Positions 1 to 13,600 of a DNA stretch of 64,000 nt are shown in pieces. Under the pieces are notes generated by a model. The model was not told the origin of the DNA. It did no database searches and saw nothing but the letters and a program-made list of their open reading frames with translations. The stretch lies in assembly GCF_021155775.2 (NCBI RefSeq), contig NC_060235.2:27258607-27322606 (forward strand). The letters run 5' to 3'. Position 1 is the stretch's first letter. Each line of letters opens with the position of its first letter. The DNA comes from Neodiprion pinetum. Taxonomy: Eukaryota; Arthropoda; Insecta; Hymenoptera; Diprionidae. A program made the position numbers and the translations under genes.

Positions 1-2131
1 CAAAATAATACTGCTAAAATTTTATATGTAATAGATCTAAAGTACATAGATTATCTGATTACATTCCGATTTTGAGGCTCATGAGAATATACGCGCTTAT
101 ACCTGAAAAAACACATATAAACATGAATCAATCACATTCGTTTTAATCGAAAGTTGCTAATAATCACACTGTTGCATATATTCATACTTAACTCTAAGAT
201 ATTACTGATATTCATAGCTACTATTTGGAATGTACCTGATTATATGATGCAAATCTTTTACGAAGATATTGTCTGTCCTGTTGCAATTGTGAAAATACGG
301 TAAACAATGTTACATTCGTAGATATAGTTATTATTATGAGACTTTGAATACAGGCTGATAATCCTTTGTCTATCTGAAGAATAAGTTTGTATCTGATATA
401 AATCAGATAACATTTTACCAATATAATGACTGACTCCTCAGGTACTGCCTCATGTTGCCACGTAATACATGAAGTCCAATACAAAAATTGATTCTTTAAC
501 AATTCAGTTAAAATTTCACTTCTAAATTAAATCACTTGAAATATTTACCAAATTGTAGTCAACACACAAAATGAGCTTTTTATGGTATATTCGAACAATA
601 ATTGAATGCCACGAAGTGACTTGTGTTTGATGACAAACACAATCAAACCTTGAACACATCTGATGTTTTATAATAAGTGCTTGTTAGATCTTGACTTGAA
701 TAATCTGATACAGGTATATGAGAAGGTAACCGTTAGTTCCAGTACCTTGCTGTACATTGCGAAGAAATGTCTGACCGTTGAGATCTTATTCATGAAGTGG
801 TGAATATACTCATGAAGATTTGATTAAACCTCCACCTTTTACCTTACAATTAATTGATGATCTTTGAATAAATGAGATACTTACTATCATCATCATCAAT
901 ATATTGAGTATCTTATCGATGGAAGCCAAAAACCAATCCAAAATGAAACTGCTATTCTAAAAAATAAATTACTTTTGAAGCCAGATAAAGGGATCTTTTC
1001 ACTTTGCAGTTTCTTTTACCTCATTATTTATATCGTGAATACGATACCTTAGTAACATCAGATTTATTTCAAATTTCCATCATTATGAATTATGTACACT
1101 TATGCGATCAGATTCTCTGTAACATAATATTGTACTATATCGATTCTGATGTTAACCTTGACTACAAGCATTACACTTTTACGAAATATGTTCAGTTCAT
1201 GTGTGACATTCCAAAAGCACAAAAAAAAGTTTGTGGGAAACCCAATGTAGGTACCGAATTCTTATCGGGCAAATGAAACTTGGTAAGCAATCTAAATGGT
1301 AAACTTGATGCATATCGATCTTGAGCAAACTCATGCTTAGTGTTCAGCTCAGAGTTCTTGTAGAAACTCAGTAACCATGAAAATATAAGTTTTTGATAAT
1401 ATCTGATCGTTTAAAACTTCAGTTACATATATCTGAAACGAAAAAACTCCCATGGTCCTATGGGGATGTTGACCTATTTCATTTTCAATTTTTGACTACT
1501 TCTCATTAGTCATTGCTCGACAAATAGTAACTAATTTATCTTATAATGAATGAATGTCTATTGGTTTATTAGTATATCATGGATTGAGGGGGTATCTCAT
1601 TTAGACACTGAATTTTGAGGTGTTATTTGGGAATTAATTTTGAAAAAAAATATCGAACTTACATGGTAGAGGTTTCCTACACATATTTAGTAGTATTAGA
1701 ACTAACTAACTACACAGAATTTTGCAAGCCGTTTTATTGAAAATCTTTATAAGCTTCACATTGGTGGTCATGTCATGTTGCCAAATATCGGTTTAACCGG
1801 GCACATGGATTGCAGCCATCCTAGTTGTATTCAACAAAAAAGCTAATGAAATTCTCCATCGATATGAGTGTAGTCATTGATCTTTGATATATGATATGTG
1901 ATACGTACTACGAATACAGCATTTGCTGTACAGAAAAATAAATTGTCATGCACATTGAAAACCCGTATGAAATGCAATAGAACTAAACTTACGAATGAAA
2001 GTATAATTCTTCCTCATTATACTTGGCCCATAAAATTGAATGCTGTAAAATGAGAAATGCCTTGAAAATGTTCTCACATACATAAAATGCTCAAAAGTTT
2101 TATAACCAGTCTGCATATATTTTAATTTCAG
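1..2131. other. Non-coding stretch upstream of the first visible Smox exon
   Basis: No coding exon is convincing here. The DNA is AT-rich and every open frame is short and low in complexity. It ends in a pyrimidine-rich acceptor (AG at 2130-2131) that begins the first visible Smox exon. That exon enters with one leftover base, so a coding exon ending in phase 2 must lie further left. This stretch is therefore best read as the 3' part of an intron. The start of the Smox MH1 domain was not found in it. Confidence 0.6.
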
Positions 2132-5100
2132 ACCCAATCAAGGTGGAATTGGTGATAACGGAGTCCAGGGCATTCGGGGAAAGGGTCTACCACACGTAAT
2201 TTACTGTCGATTGTGGCGTTGGCCAGATTTACAGTCGCACCACGAGTTGCGAGCTATTGAACATTGCGAATACGCATTTACTCAAAAAAGAGACGAAGTT
2301 TGTGTGAATCCATATCATTATCAAAGAATACAAACTCCAGGTAAAATGAAATGCGTTTGAAAACTAGCAAAAATTCTGTAATTATAATTGTATTCTCATT
2401 CATTAGAGTAGAATATTTTTTGATGATCAATCAATCATTATGATGGTGGAATTATTTATGAAATTTAGATTTCGATACGACCAGAACAACCGAGTGAAGT
2501 GGTAGTGTGTCGAAAATATTCTGCAGGCTACTTTAATTCGCTCTGAAGACATTACTAATTGCTTATAAAATTGCAGGATACTGAACCTTTATCAATTGTT
2601 ACAGTTTTGCCAGCAATCTTGGTGCCAAGGCATAGTCTTTCTGGTGACGAATCAGTTTTGTATAATACCTCACTAGAAGAGTTGAGCGTTAGTGTACCAG
2701 AAAACACAAGCTTTCACGCAACATTAAACCATCAACAGCACAACCAACAGGGCATTCCGCAATCTCCGCAACAGCAGCAACCGAATAATCCTTATCAAGG
2801 AATGCAGGTGATGAGAAATTTTTGCATCTATAGATGAAAATAGAATATTTTCAATACTCAACTTTCTTTTTAATCTCTTGAGCAGTTTTTGTAGAAAATT
2901 TGCTGCATCAAAGAAACAGCTGTTACTTTGAATATATCGATTAGTTTTAAATAAAAAAATTTGGAAAAAATCAAACAAGATTTTTGGGCATTCTGAAGAA
3001 GGTAACAAGATCGTTTATATCAGGCAATCAGTGTTGTTATTTCAGATTGCTGATTCTATAAATAGAAATAATCTTTAAATGAATCAGTTAATATATTATG
3101 TGATTCATCTGCTATGATGTAGACCCTAAATTCATGCTAATGATGTGTGATGTGTGCAACAATATCTGATTTTACCTTTCCGCGTTTTTGTTATGTATTG
3201 AAAAGACGATACAATTAGGCTCTGAAAACACAATTTCCGTCAGGTATCATCTTGGTCCTAAGATTTACATTTACGGAAACATCATTTCTATGTTCTACTT
3301 GTATAGTTTCTTGATTTCCCATTCGATGTTATTTTCTGTTCTCCATTTACGAGTATCTGTATGCTTCTGTATATGGGGTTGTTGCCTATTCTAATGCTTT
3401 TTTAAAAATTTTTTAAATGTTTATTCCACATGCAGTTTGTTCCTTATTTCGTCGTTCTTTTATTTTATTTATTTTTATTCTTATTTATCATTATATTTGC
3501 GATAATCCTGTTCGTTTTTATTGTATTTTTTCATTAATATTACATGGAGTCTTCAAACTTCATTATATGATGATTTTTTCTACTACCCTACCCTCTATCC
3601 TAGTTGGAAGATGAATATCACTCTCTGTCACATTATAATATTGAAATATTATCAACAAAAAATACACGTTTTCTAAATCTTTGCATGTTATTGAGCGAAT
3701 GACTGACACTTACTTTATACTGGGAGGTAAAAAACTTAACGTATTGACTTTTCGATCCAAACGAAGTAATTAGACAAAAGTTTTATATTCTTACTGACCA
3801 TTTTCTTTTTCTGCAATACAATTGAACAATAAATATTGCGTATAAGAAATCATGAGCAACTAACTGAAAAGAAAAAATTCTGCCCAGAAATAGTCTGAAT
3901 TTTTTTTCTTGAGTGTAATGCTATTTTTGTCCCTCTTTTTTGGAGAATTGCATAATTTTTTAGTACCCCAGACTTGAAATAGGTTACAAGTTTAGGATGT
4001 CGACTAAATATAAGCAATACATTTCCGTTTTGTCCCAGTATTTTTTTTTTAATAGTTCATCGTATCGAATTCCTTTTCCGTTTTATTGCGCTATGAGAGT
4101 TTGAGGAATTATAATGATATGTATTCACTATTCTCACTTGTTATTTCTTACATATTTTAGAGCATGCAAGCAACAAGTCCTGCGAGTGTTGGTAGTTTAG
4201 GAAGTGTCCAAGGGTCCCCACGGCCGGCTCCAGGATCTATGGATCCTCCAGCTGATACGCCTCCACCTGGTTATATTAGCGAAGATGGTGACAATATGGA
4301 TCATAACGACAATATGTCCCTATCACGTTTGTCTCCTAGTCCGGTAGATGCGCAACCAGTGATGTACTGTGAGCCTGCATTTTGGTAAGTAAAAAAGTGC
4401 AACATTTTTTATGTACTGTTTTACCGATGCGCGAAAAAAATAAATAAATAAGCATGTTCAATTTGAGGTGATCGCAAGTTTTAAAAAGAAACCAAATGGA
4501 ACAAAATATATTATCTATAAATACAAAGTTGTTCAAAAATAGTTGTCAGATATGATATTATAATGAAATATTATGTTTCTTTCAAGGTGTTCAATAAGTT
4601 ACTATGAACTTAATACAAGAGTAGGTGAAACATTTCATGCCTCTCAACCGAGTATTACAGTGGATGGTTTCACGGATCCAAGTAATTCAGAACGCTTTTG
4701 CCTTGGCCTTTTATCCAATGTAAACAGAAACACAGTTGTTGAACAAACCCGACGGCATATTGGGAAAGGAGTAAGGCTGTATTACATTGGTGGCGAAGTG
4801 TTTGCTGAATGTCTATCTGATTCTAGTATTTTTGTGCAAAGCCCTAACTGTAACCAACGTTATGGATGGCATCCTGCAACTGTTTGCAAAATACCACCTG
4901 GTGAGTTGATTTCATTATTTATTCAATATTTATACGTAATTACTATTCTCAGCCGAATATTTGAAAACTGTACTGTTATAACCATTTATATTTATATTTT
5001 CAAATGACTTTACTGAAAAACTAAATACATAACAATACCAACTTGATGAAAAAAATTATCATGGTGGGTTTGTAAAGAATTGTCTTATGAATAAACTGAC

Positions 5101-8100
5101 TCGATGCACGGTGAAATCCAATGAATATACCAAATTTTCTACTGTTTCGAAGCAATTCGAGATAAAATGTCGCTATCTGATCATTTGTTGACAATTTTGC
5201 TTTATTTTCCATTCTCAAGAAAATTACCGCAGTTTACAAATGTATTCATTTGATAAACACTTAACATCCGACCTTCTCGTAATCAAATTACCAAGAACGG
5301 CAATAATTTTTAACTCATAAACCTCCCTAACAAATCAGTACTTTCTAGAGGATTCGGCTAAACCTTGCTTAAAGTAAATGAATGTGCAGAAGTCATTAAA
5401 ATTTTTACTGACGCATTAGCTATCATTGACTTTATTCAGCCATTGATTTTCCAAAGTGAATACTCAACCTAAATTCAACACAGTTTGCTCATTCTGAAAG
5501 AATATGAGCTTCACATGTGGAGTTGTACACCAAACAGACGAGCGTCTGATCTCAACTGATTTTGATTTTATCAACTTTTACTTTTACCATTGACCTGTGT
5601 GCCTGAAACAGTAAAAAATTTTCTATATGCATTTCTTTATTCGTTTGCGATTTACCAATTTTTAAAAATCATCTTTTTCTAATTTGTCAATCAATTTTCA
5701 AATGGCTGAATATGATAATGTACATAAGTATACCAACACGCTCATCTTTGATCATATACTCAAATGGATATATTAGCAACATGTTTTCATTCTTTGTAGA
5801 ACTATTTGCTCAACGTCAAAGTACAACAGTTAAAATTTTGCAGTTTATCTCTTTCAATTATTCTGCAAAATTATCCCGAATTTTTACTTTATAATGCAAA
5901 ATCTTTGAGCCATATTCTAAAACGGAAAAGTTTTGCTCTCGATGTTTTAGGTTTTTTAAAGTTTGTCACAATCTTTCTAAGTCAATTTTACAAGTGACAT
6001 AACTTGGTAAATCACACTATTTCACAATATAATAATTGTATTGTTTCAATTCCGTGCTTCAATGACCTCATTGCCCGATATTAGATTGGAATTTTAAGGT
6101 GTTGTAAGTCATAAAAAAAAAAAATGGGATCAGAGAAATCATGACCTGCTCACTGGCGCTATAAGTGCAAACTCCTAAAGGCAGTGTATCAGATGATTGT
6201 GTCTGTTGAATTATACAAATATCAAGGCAGAAAAAACTTTGTGCAGCTATTGAGTTTTTATTGTTGCTTGCAAACATTTTTTCTATTTATTGGTATCTGT
6301 CTAAATGAATAGAAACGATCAGGTGTTACCTCGTTTTTTAACGCCATATTACTACAATACCCCCCAGTTTCGATCCCAATGCCAAGAATTGTGTTCATTT
6401 TAAAAAAAACTCTGATGCAAATCTTTCGTTATTTTATGTGTAAAATTTATTAATCCAAGTCCAACATTCGTTATCAGAAAATTCAATGATTATTCTTAGC
6501 TATAATTCTGTAAGCGATTGCTCGTTTGTGATAAAAAATCATAGAGCAGTTCTAAATGAATTATCAGCTGGCCTCAAATTCGTGTTTTTTCTCAAATAAA
6601 TTTTAGACTTTCCTAGGCTCATATTCAAGAGATTGTATTTACAATTATATACTGCAATTTAGTAGACTTTCGATCATTACACTATTTATGTTTTTAATCT
6701 TTTTTTTACATATTCTTCTCCAACATGCATGGTTTACTATATATTTGTTTCTGTTTCCGATGAAGAAAGGTTTGTAACGTTAACACAAGGAAATATTTTG
6801 TAAGATTTCTATTGCGCAACTTTAATGGTTGCAAATTTTGTAAACTGTAAAAAAAAACTTGAATAAAGAAGAGTATACTGATTCGGCTGCTGCAAGCGTT
6901 ACAAACTAATTTTAAAGTTGTGAAATGTCTTTTTACTTGAGTATAGCTCTACGAGTAGATGGCTACAGAAGTTGCCGAATTTTGACAATTTTATTGCAAC
7001 AACTAATAATCCAATTTAATTGTCGTTTGTTTTACTCAAAAGTACGCAGATCAAACTTCATTTCTTTATTTTTTTTGAAATTGGTATCAGTTAATGGGAA
7101 GCAATGTTATTGACAGTAACGTCAACCATTTCGCTCAGTAACATGTTTTGCAGTGCCCATGATATCTTAAGAACAGGTACACTGATTTATTTCAAATTTG
7201 GAGATACTATTCTTGGGTAGTTTATCCTATTTGCCACATTCAAATTTTTTTCCAATAAAATGATGCCTATTTGAAGTTGAATTTCGATTTTTTATCAAAA
7301 AGTTAGGATTTATTTTATTTAATTGACAAAAAAGGATGATAATTTAAAATAAAGTGAGATTGTGACAAAAAGTATAATTTATTCAAGAATACTGTTTACA
7401 AATTTGAAGTTGAAAATGTAAGCTAAATTTGAAATATCATGGGCTCTGCGAAGCATGGCACCAAGTGAAATGGCTAACGTCATCGTCAATAAAAACTTAT
7501 TAATTTATTTTGTTCAAAAAAAATATGTGAATGAATCTAGATCTATATACGTTTGAATTAAAACAAAAAAAAAAAAAATCAAATTGAACAGTTGGTTGTT
7601 GAGATAAATATCCCTGGAATTCACCCACTCTTTTAACCATATACTCATACATACCCCCTTCATGTTCCTTTATGTTAACGTTACCCACGTCAACTTCATA
7701 GTTCATGGGAGATATGCAGACATATCTCTTCTCTCCTGTTCCTGCTTCAATGGCTATATGGGGAAACTCTTAATATTCGAAATACCCTTACTTCACCTAC
7801 CATAAGAGCTCATTATTCTACGAATTATGGAAAATGAAATCTTAAAAACTTCACTGAGACATTTTTACAATAAATATTGGTCATTCTGAGGAACAAACTA
7901 TCGAGTATAAATATTGTACATTATATTTTATCACAAACTATTATATTTGGTCAAAAACTATCAATGAAATTAGCGTAAAGTTCTTTTTCATTTAACCTAA
8001 TTAAGCCAAAGTAAATTACTTTTATTGCTTTCCTCGTGTTTTAGGTTGTAATCTTAAGATTTTCAACAATCAAGAGTTTGCTGCTCTCTTGTCGCAGTCG

Positions 8101-8313
8101 GTATCTCAAGGTTTCGAAGCTGTATATCAGCTGACACGAATGTGTACGATCCGAATGAGTTTTGTAAAGGGTTGGGGAGCCGAATATCGCCGCCAGACTG
8201 TTACTTCAACGCCATGTTGGATAGAATTGCATTTAAATGGACCACTCCAATGGCTTGACAGAGTTCTGACGCAGATGGGTTCACCTAGATTGCCATGTTC
8301 ATCGATGTCTTAA
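2132..8313 (+). CDS. Smox: Smad2/3-type receptor-regulated Smad (Smox), 5' end outside window
   Basis: This is a transcription factor of the activin/TGF-beta branch. Type I receptors phosphorylate its tail, it binds co-Smad4 and it acts in the nucleus. Coding exons are 2132-2340, 2605-2807, 4161-4384, 4587-4900 and 8045-8313; all junctions agree in phase and give 405 visible residues. The first exon holds the second half of MH1 (KGLPHVIYCRLWRWPD and the zinc-site HHEL region). The linker is Gln/Pro/Ser-rich and carries a PPPGY motif for WW-domain ubiquitin ligases. MH2 starts near EPAFWCSISYYE and keeps the L3-loop region RRQTVTSTPCW. The protein ends in SSMS, the receptor phosphorylation motif of R-Smads. 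An earlier acceptor at 2575-2576 was rejected because it breaks the frame; the one at 2603-2604 restores the conserved VLPAILVPRH. The start codon and the first half of MH1 are not in the window. Confidence 0.96.
7107..7492. mobile_element. Short inverted-repeat element in the last Smox intron
   Basis: The arm at about 7107-7160 (TTGACAGTAACGTCAACCAT and onward to GCCCATGATAT) reappears in reverse complement at about 7437-7492, with scattered mismatches over roughly 55 bp. The internal 280 bp are AT-rich and hold no credible reading frame. This is the layout of a non-autonomous DNA transposon (MITE). A related single arm lies at 31795-31930, which supports a dispersed family. The exact ends and target duplication are not certain. 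Confidence 0.6.
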
Positions 8314-10148
8314 AAGAAAAATCCTTCAGGATGACCTTGCTTGGTCGAATGTCTCGCTACTCTGCTTAAGCCTTTGGAAGATTATTGGGCTAGGACGAAC
8401 GGAAAACTTCCAATTGATCGTTTCATGTATAATTTAAAATTGTAATTATTTCATTTCAAAATCTGCGTTAGTTGCGATGATGAAGTATCGAATAATCATG
8501 GGAAACGTGATAAAAAATATGCATGCAAGTGGACCAGGCAAAGATGTGATTGCGATGGTACTCCATGTCAGGAATACACATTTTGGTCACAAAGATTGAA
8601 TACCAAACCTAGTTCTCAGAATGCCTATGGTTTAGAAATCATTGATTTGTAAATGACGACTGTATTAAGGAAAATTTGAAAACAAATATCAAGAACTTTG
8701 AATTTTTTATACATTACCAGCTGCTGTATTTGTAAATACATATAACGGGTTCCATCTTATTTAATCTAATCAGTGAAAGTCAATGACGTCAATTTTTTTT
8801 ACCAATTATCTTTCGGATCTAATGTTTGGCCATTTTTCGCCACCTCTATTGGTTTTATCAAATATCCCTTTTTTTCATCATATTTTCTAAAACAGACATT
8901 CATTAATTAGTTCCAATACCAAGAACATTAATATTTCTTAAAAATGGTCGTAGAAAAAAATGTGTCATAAGATTTGAGCTTACCGCAATAACATTTTCAT
9001 AAATTTTTTCTATCACAAAGAAAGATGAAAATCTTTTAACATTTATTTTAGGATGCCTGAATCTTATGCTGCATTTTTCGTCTCATATCAACGGAGTACT
9101 AACATTTCTGATGTTGAAACCAATTACAAAACGCGTGTTACGAAAATCAGGAAAATTAATGTAATTAATAAAACAATAGAGGGGGCCAAAGCGGAAAATC
9201 GTCAGCCACGTTTTTTACTTTTTTTTGTCAGAGTATAATCGAAAGCAATCTGACGAAAAAGTCAGCATCCGCTATCTTCCTTGATTAATAATAAGTTTAA
9301 TAAGATGGAAACCCACACATACATATGTTTATGTACAACGCACATGAACTGGCTGCCAATCCCACTTACATCATTAATTGAGAAATTTCGTTTTTCAATT
9401 TCAGAATTGATTAACAAGTTTCAAGTATCGAGAAAATTGATAATTTACTACAGTCCACTGGAAGATTGCTTACACAATTGTTTCTTCTTACTAGTCTAAC
9501 GTATAGCAAAAATATTTATTGTACGTTGCTTTAAAGTTATTCTCCAATTCAACCTTAATACCAGATTGAACCTTTCCACTTTAACTATTTTCAAAGCTGT
9601 TTACTAGAGTATTATTTATTACATAAACTGTACATTATTTCGACATCATTCGTCATGGTTTGAAATTTAGAAATATATTAGGAAAAATTTAGTGAGGCAT
9701 TTTTTTCACTGTTGTCTTTTGCTTTAATGTCGAGGATGATTATTTTAGAATAACCATATTCACTCAATTGAATTTTATCAAATGGAAATGAGTCATGAGA
9801 AACATACATTATCCCATATTTGCAAGCTAATTTGCAAGCATTCTTCTCTTTTGCATTACTGTATAAAAATGAGCCTGATTCTATGCATACATCATTATGA
9901 ACAGTTGCGTTCAGCACATATGAATCTTGCATAATATTTCCTTAACACCACTACTATGGTGATTTTGTATTGATATTAGCTGACGAACCACATCACTTCC
10001 ATAACTGTAATCTTTGCTGAATGTGAAAGAAGTTACACTTATCCTTAATATTATATCATTTTAAAGTAATTATCTTTTCTTGTGTACTGTGGTCTGGTTC
10101 GTACATTACTCATCAATTTGGTGTTTAACAATATATAAACTGAATGAG
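8314..10148 (+). other. Smox 3' untranslated region, then non-coding DNA
   Basis: The Smox stop codon is followed by AT-rich sequence without conserved reading frames. The first 400 bases are richer in GC than what follows and are probably 3' UTR. A candidate poly(A) signal AATAAA lies at 9167-9172, but the true transcript end cannot be told from sequence. A PUF-type motif is listed separately. I see no gene here. Confidence 0.45.
8731..8738 (+). promoter_or_regulatory. PUF (Pumilio)-type motif in the probable Smox 3' UTR
   Basis: TGTAAATA matches the UGUANAUA consensus bound by Pumilio-family repressors. It lies about 420 bases after the Smox stop, on the transcribed strand. Such 8-mers also arise by chance in AT-rich DNA, so this is only suggestive. 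Confidence 0.3.
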
Positions 10149-10671
10149 TTAAGGGAGGTTTCTAGTTTGTTGGGCCGAAAAATGTTCCATTTCTTATCAA
10201 TATTTTATGCAAAAAATATTATAACTAGAATGTTGATATTTGGTATGTTAACTAAGCAGTCTTTATTGTACATAATAATATTTTTTAAAGTTTGACAAAA
10301 CTTGGTATTGGGAGTGGGAAGAGCCCCCCACGTATGTCTCTGCGCCAGTGATAATATTCTTTGCTAGCGGAAGTACTTCTCCACACGCTATATGAGCAAT
10401 TGTTATAAAATTTGGCAAGCACATGTAAAACAAACGTCTCGTCGAGGAGCACTTCCGCAAATGAAGAATATCATCGCAGGTGCAGCAACATACGTGGCTC
10501 CTCCCACTCCCAGTACCATGTTTTGTCAAACTTTAAAAAATATTATCATGTTCAATAAAGACCGCTTAGTAAACATACCAAATATCAACATTTAATATTT
10601 CATATTTTTTGCATTACAAATTGATAAAAATCGGATTTTTTTCGGCCCAAGAAGGTAGTAACCTCCCTTAA
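10149..10671. mobile_element. 523-bp palindromic (foldback) transposable element
   Basis: The ends are TTAAGGGAGG at 10149 and CCTCCCTTAA ending at 10671. Nearly the whole element is an inverted repeat: the GGGCCGAAAAA segment, the TTTGGTATGTTAACTAAGC segment, the AAAGTTTGACAAAAC segment and the GGGAGTGGGA...CCACGTATGT segment all return in reverse complement in the right half, with only a short spacer near 10400-10430. It encodes nothing convincing; the open frames across it come from the repeat. It is a non-autonomous foldback/MITE whose ends include the TTAA. Confidence 0.8.
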
Positions 10672-13600
10672 TAATTGGGGATAAATACACGTATATTCTA
10701 TCAGTGCTCATATGTTGTTGAGAATTTATGAATTGGTTTATATTTTTCTACTATGGTTTAAGGTTTATTATTCAAATTCGAAATATCTAGTTTGTTACTT
10801 TTATATTTGCAATGTTTAGAAATCTTTTACAATTCCATGCAATTGAAGTTACCTATTTTCTAATCAATTCATTTTTCCTAAACAAGATTACACAGTGTTA
10901 ATGTTCACTTTTCTATACTTCAGGGTTTTAATTACTAAAACAACACTGGTTGGCTGCATACCATAGCTGCGTTTACAAGCTTTATGCAACTTACTATGGT
11001 ATCTTTTTTAGTCGTTGCATCTTCACAATGTTCAGTAATTTCTTCTTATGCTTATTAGTAGAAATATACATAGTTCTCATTAATAGTGCCAAAGGTTGCC
11101 TCACACTTGACAATCAAGTCTACTCCGATTTTGTAGCTGATTGTGAGTCATAGTTGAGGGCTCTGATTGTATATCATACTATAATTCCTTTTATCTGAAT
11201 TTATACGACCCCAGGCTGCTTGTACAGTATTTTTCGATTTTGATTTTGAAACAAGAATGGACGACTTGGAAACCTAATCGCGGGTATGTTCTTATATTTG
11301 ACAAAAATCATGAATCCACACATTCTCATGATATCCCAAGAATAAGTCACTTTTTCTGTTACAGGAAGTTTGTGTTAGTTTAATTTCAACTTCCTGTAAC
11401 TCAGAAATTTTATGGCGAAATATAAATATTGTTCAGCTTGTACATCATTGTTTGCACTTCCAAAGTGCTAAAGGCGTGATTTGAACAATGATTTACAGGT
11501 AAAAGAAGAAATATATTTAGTAATGAAGTTCGGAAATTTACAGCACACTGTCTATTGCAGATCACACTCAGAAATATAATCGAAAAATCTAAAGTCAAAA
11601 AACCATTCATTGTCTGATCGTGAGTTAAAGCAAGTTAGAATTGATGTGATTTTCTTTTGTTTTCTAATTAATTTCTTTTTTTTAATTTTATTTTGTTTTC
11701 CCGGTAGTCAGGCTTTTTCCATCAAGTATTACAATTATCTCTTGATAGGCAAAAATTTTAGCTTGACGAGTTTCATGCCTGTAGCGCTTTACGTGTTTTT
11801 ATTCCTCGCGTTTATTTTAAAAAGTGACCAGTGTTGGGAAATATCTCACGAATGCGTATTTTCGTTATTTAGAACCTCAGGATTGCAATTGCCTAAATCA
11901 TCATAAAGCAAAACATACTCATATTTTGGAAATCCAGTTTCTTCAAATTCATTCTGAAATTGCAATACAATTATTTTTGAACCAATGTTTTATCACGTTA
12001 ACGTTATTAACATTAGTCATCTTAATTCTTGATTGATGATGCAATTCCATTATTCACGAATTAATCAGAACAATTGTTATAAAATGAATTGGCCTCTTTC
12101 TTGTTCATTATTAAATCGAAACTTTGAAGCTGTATTACAAGATGGTCACCTAGGGTTTGGTTCATCCCTACTTTTTTTGTAAGTCACAATTAATTAACGC
12201 AACACATAGATAGCTTAACTTCATGCGAACAGAAACTTGCGAAGTTAGCTACAGCAAACCACCTTTCTTCTATTATACATAAAGTGAATTTTTTAAAAGG
12301 TAATTAAAGTGAAACATTTTCAAAATTTATTATCTTTGAGCTTCCGTAAATAATCTCCAGTCATTATTTCTAATTATGCGTGTTATTTATAATACCAAAT
12401 TTTTGAAATATGGGATTTAGCGATCAGTTCATTATTTTCGTCTAGTATTGGCACAAATAGTTTGGAGATACAACAATTCAGTCAATCTGTTGCGTTATTA
12501 TCGTGGTTCCATCGTAATGTACGTTTATTATACACGATACAATTACTGTTATTTTTTATAAATATTCCTCAAACTAGGCATTACGTAAGAATCATGCCTA
12601 CACGAAAAGTAGTTCAGTATTAATATTTGAAGTTCACAATGATTGGAAGTTACAATTTGAACAATCAGCATTTTCCATTCGCATTAAAAACAGAATGAAA
12701 ATCCTATAGTATGAACTTACTGTTGTAGCAATAAAAATATGCAGCTGTTATACTGTTATTCTCACTTTGAATGAAAGATAAGATTCAAAACCGACAGCAA
12801 ACGAACCTACTACTGTAAGAAATATGGATGTTTAACTCACGTTAAACGTAGTACGTTGACTGAATGTCTTGCATAAAAATTTCTAATACTATATCGTATA
12901 CTATACACCTGGTATACAATGAATGTAAAATCAACCAAGCTACCTTTCCAAAGGTAGAAAAAATATCGTTACGTATTATGGTGTCTTAACGTATCTAATG
13001 TCATATTAATTATTAATAAGTATGATAAGAGTATACATTCTATAAACGAAATGTCTTATATTATACATACTTATAATACAATATAATATTGAAGAAAAGA
13101 TCAAATACCATGTACTGAGCTTGCTGAACCGTTGGAAGTAGCGTGAAACGAATATTGAGGTTTCCAAAGTTATGTTTTTTGCGTTATGTAGGGAAAAAAA
13201 TCTTGATTCGATGTATTAGCTGAAATATCATGTAACATATAGGAAGGCCTGCTAAAAATGATTGATTAGTTTTATCGAATAAAGCAACAACTGATTGCAG
13301 AATGAAAGTGGGGTAAGTTATAGTGAACCACCCTTATAACAAAACAATGAAAATCATGCTACGTACAGGGTGACCCCGTTGCGACTAGACATTATGTTAC
13401 AATCAATTTACTTTCATAGAGGGACAACACAGCGCTTTATCAATTATATTGAATTTGATTCCAAATTAACGATATTGTATACGTATGTGTAATGCAGTGT
13501 TTCTTAACTTGTGGGTTATCAAATATTAGAGTATTGACGGGTCCGTCAAATGTCTGGCAATGGGCTGTGATGAAGTAAATTGTAAAACAATTGTAGTATT

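Noticed and set aside
2577..2604. Acceptor at 2575-2576 for the second visible Smox exon
   Set aside because: Using it breaks the reading phase from the exon ending at 2340; the acceptor at 2603-2604 keeps phase and the conserved VLPAILVPRH.
13364..13385. CAGGGTGACCCC, similar to transposon ends seen elsewhere in the window
   Set aside because: No partner inverted repeat was found within reach.
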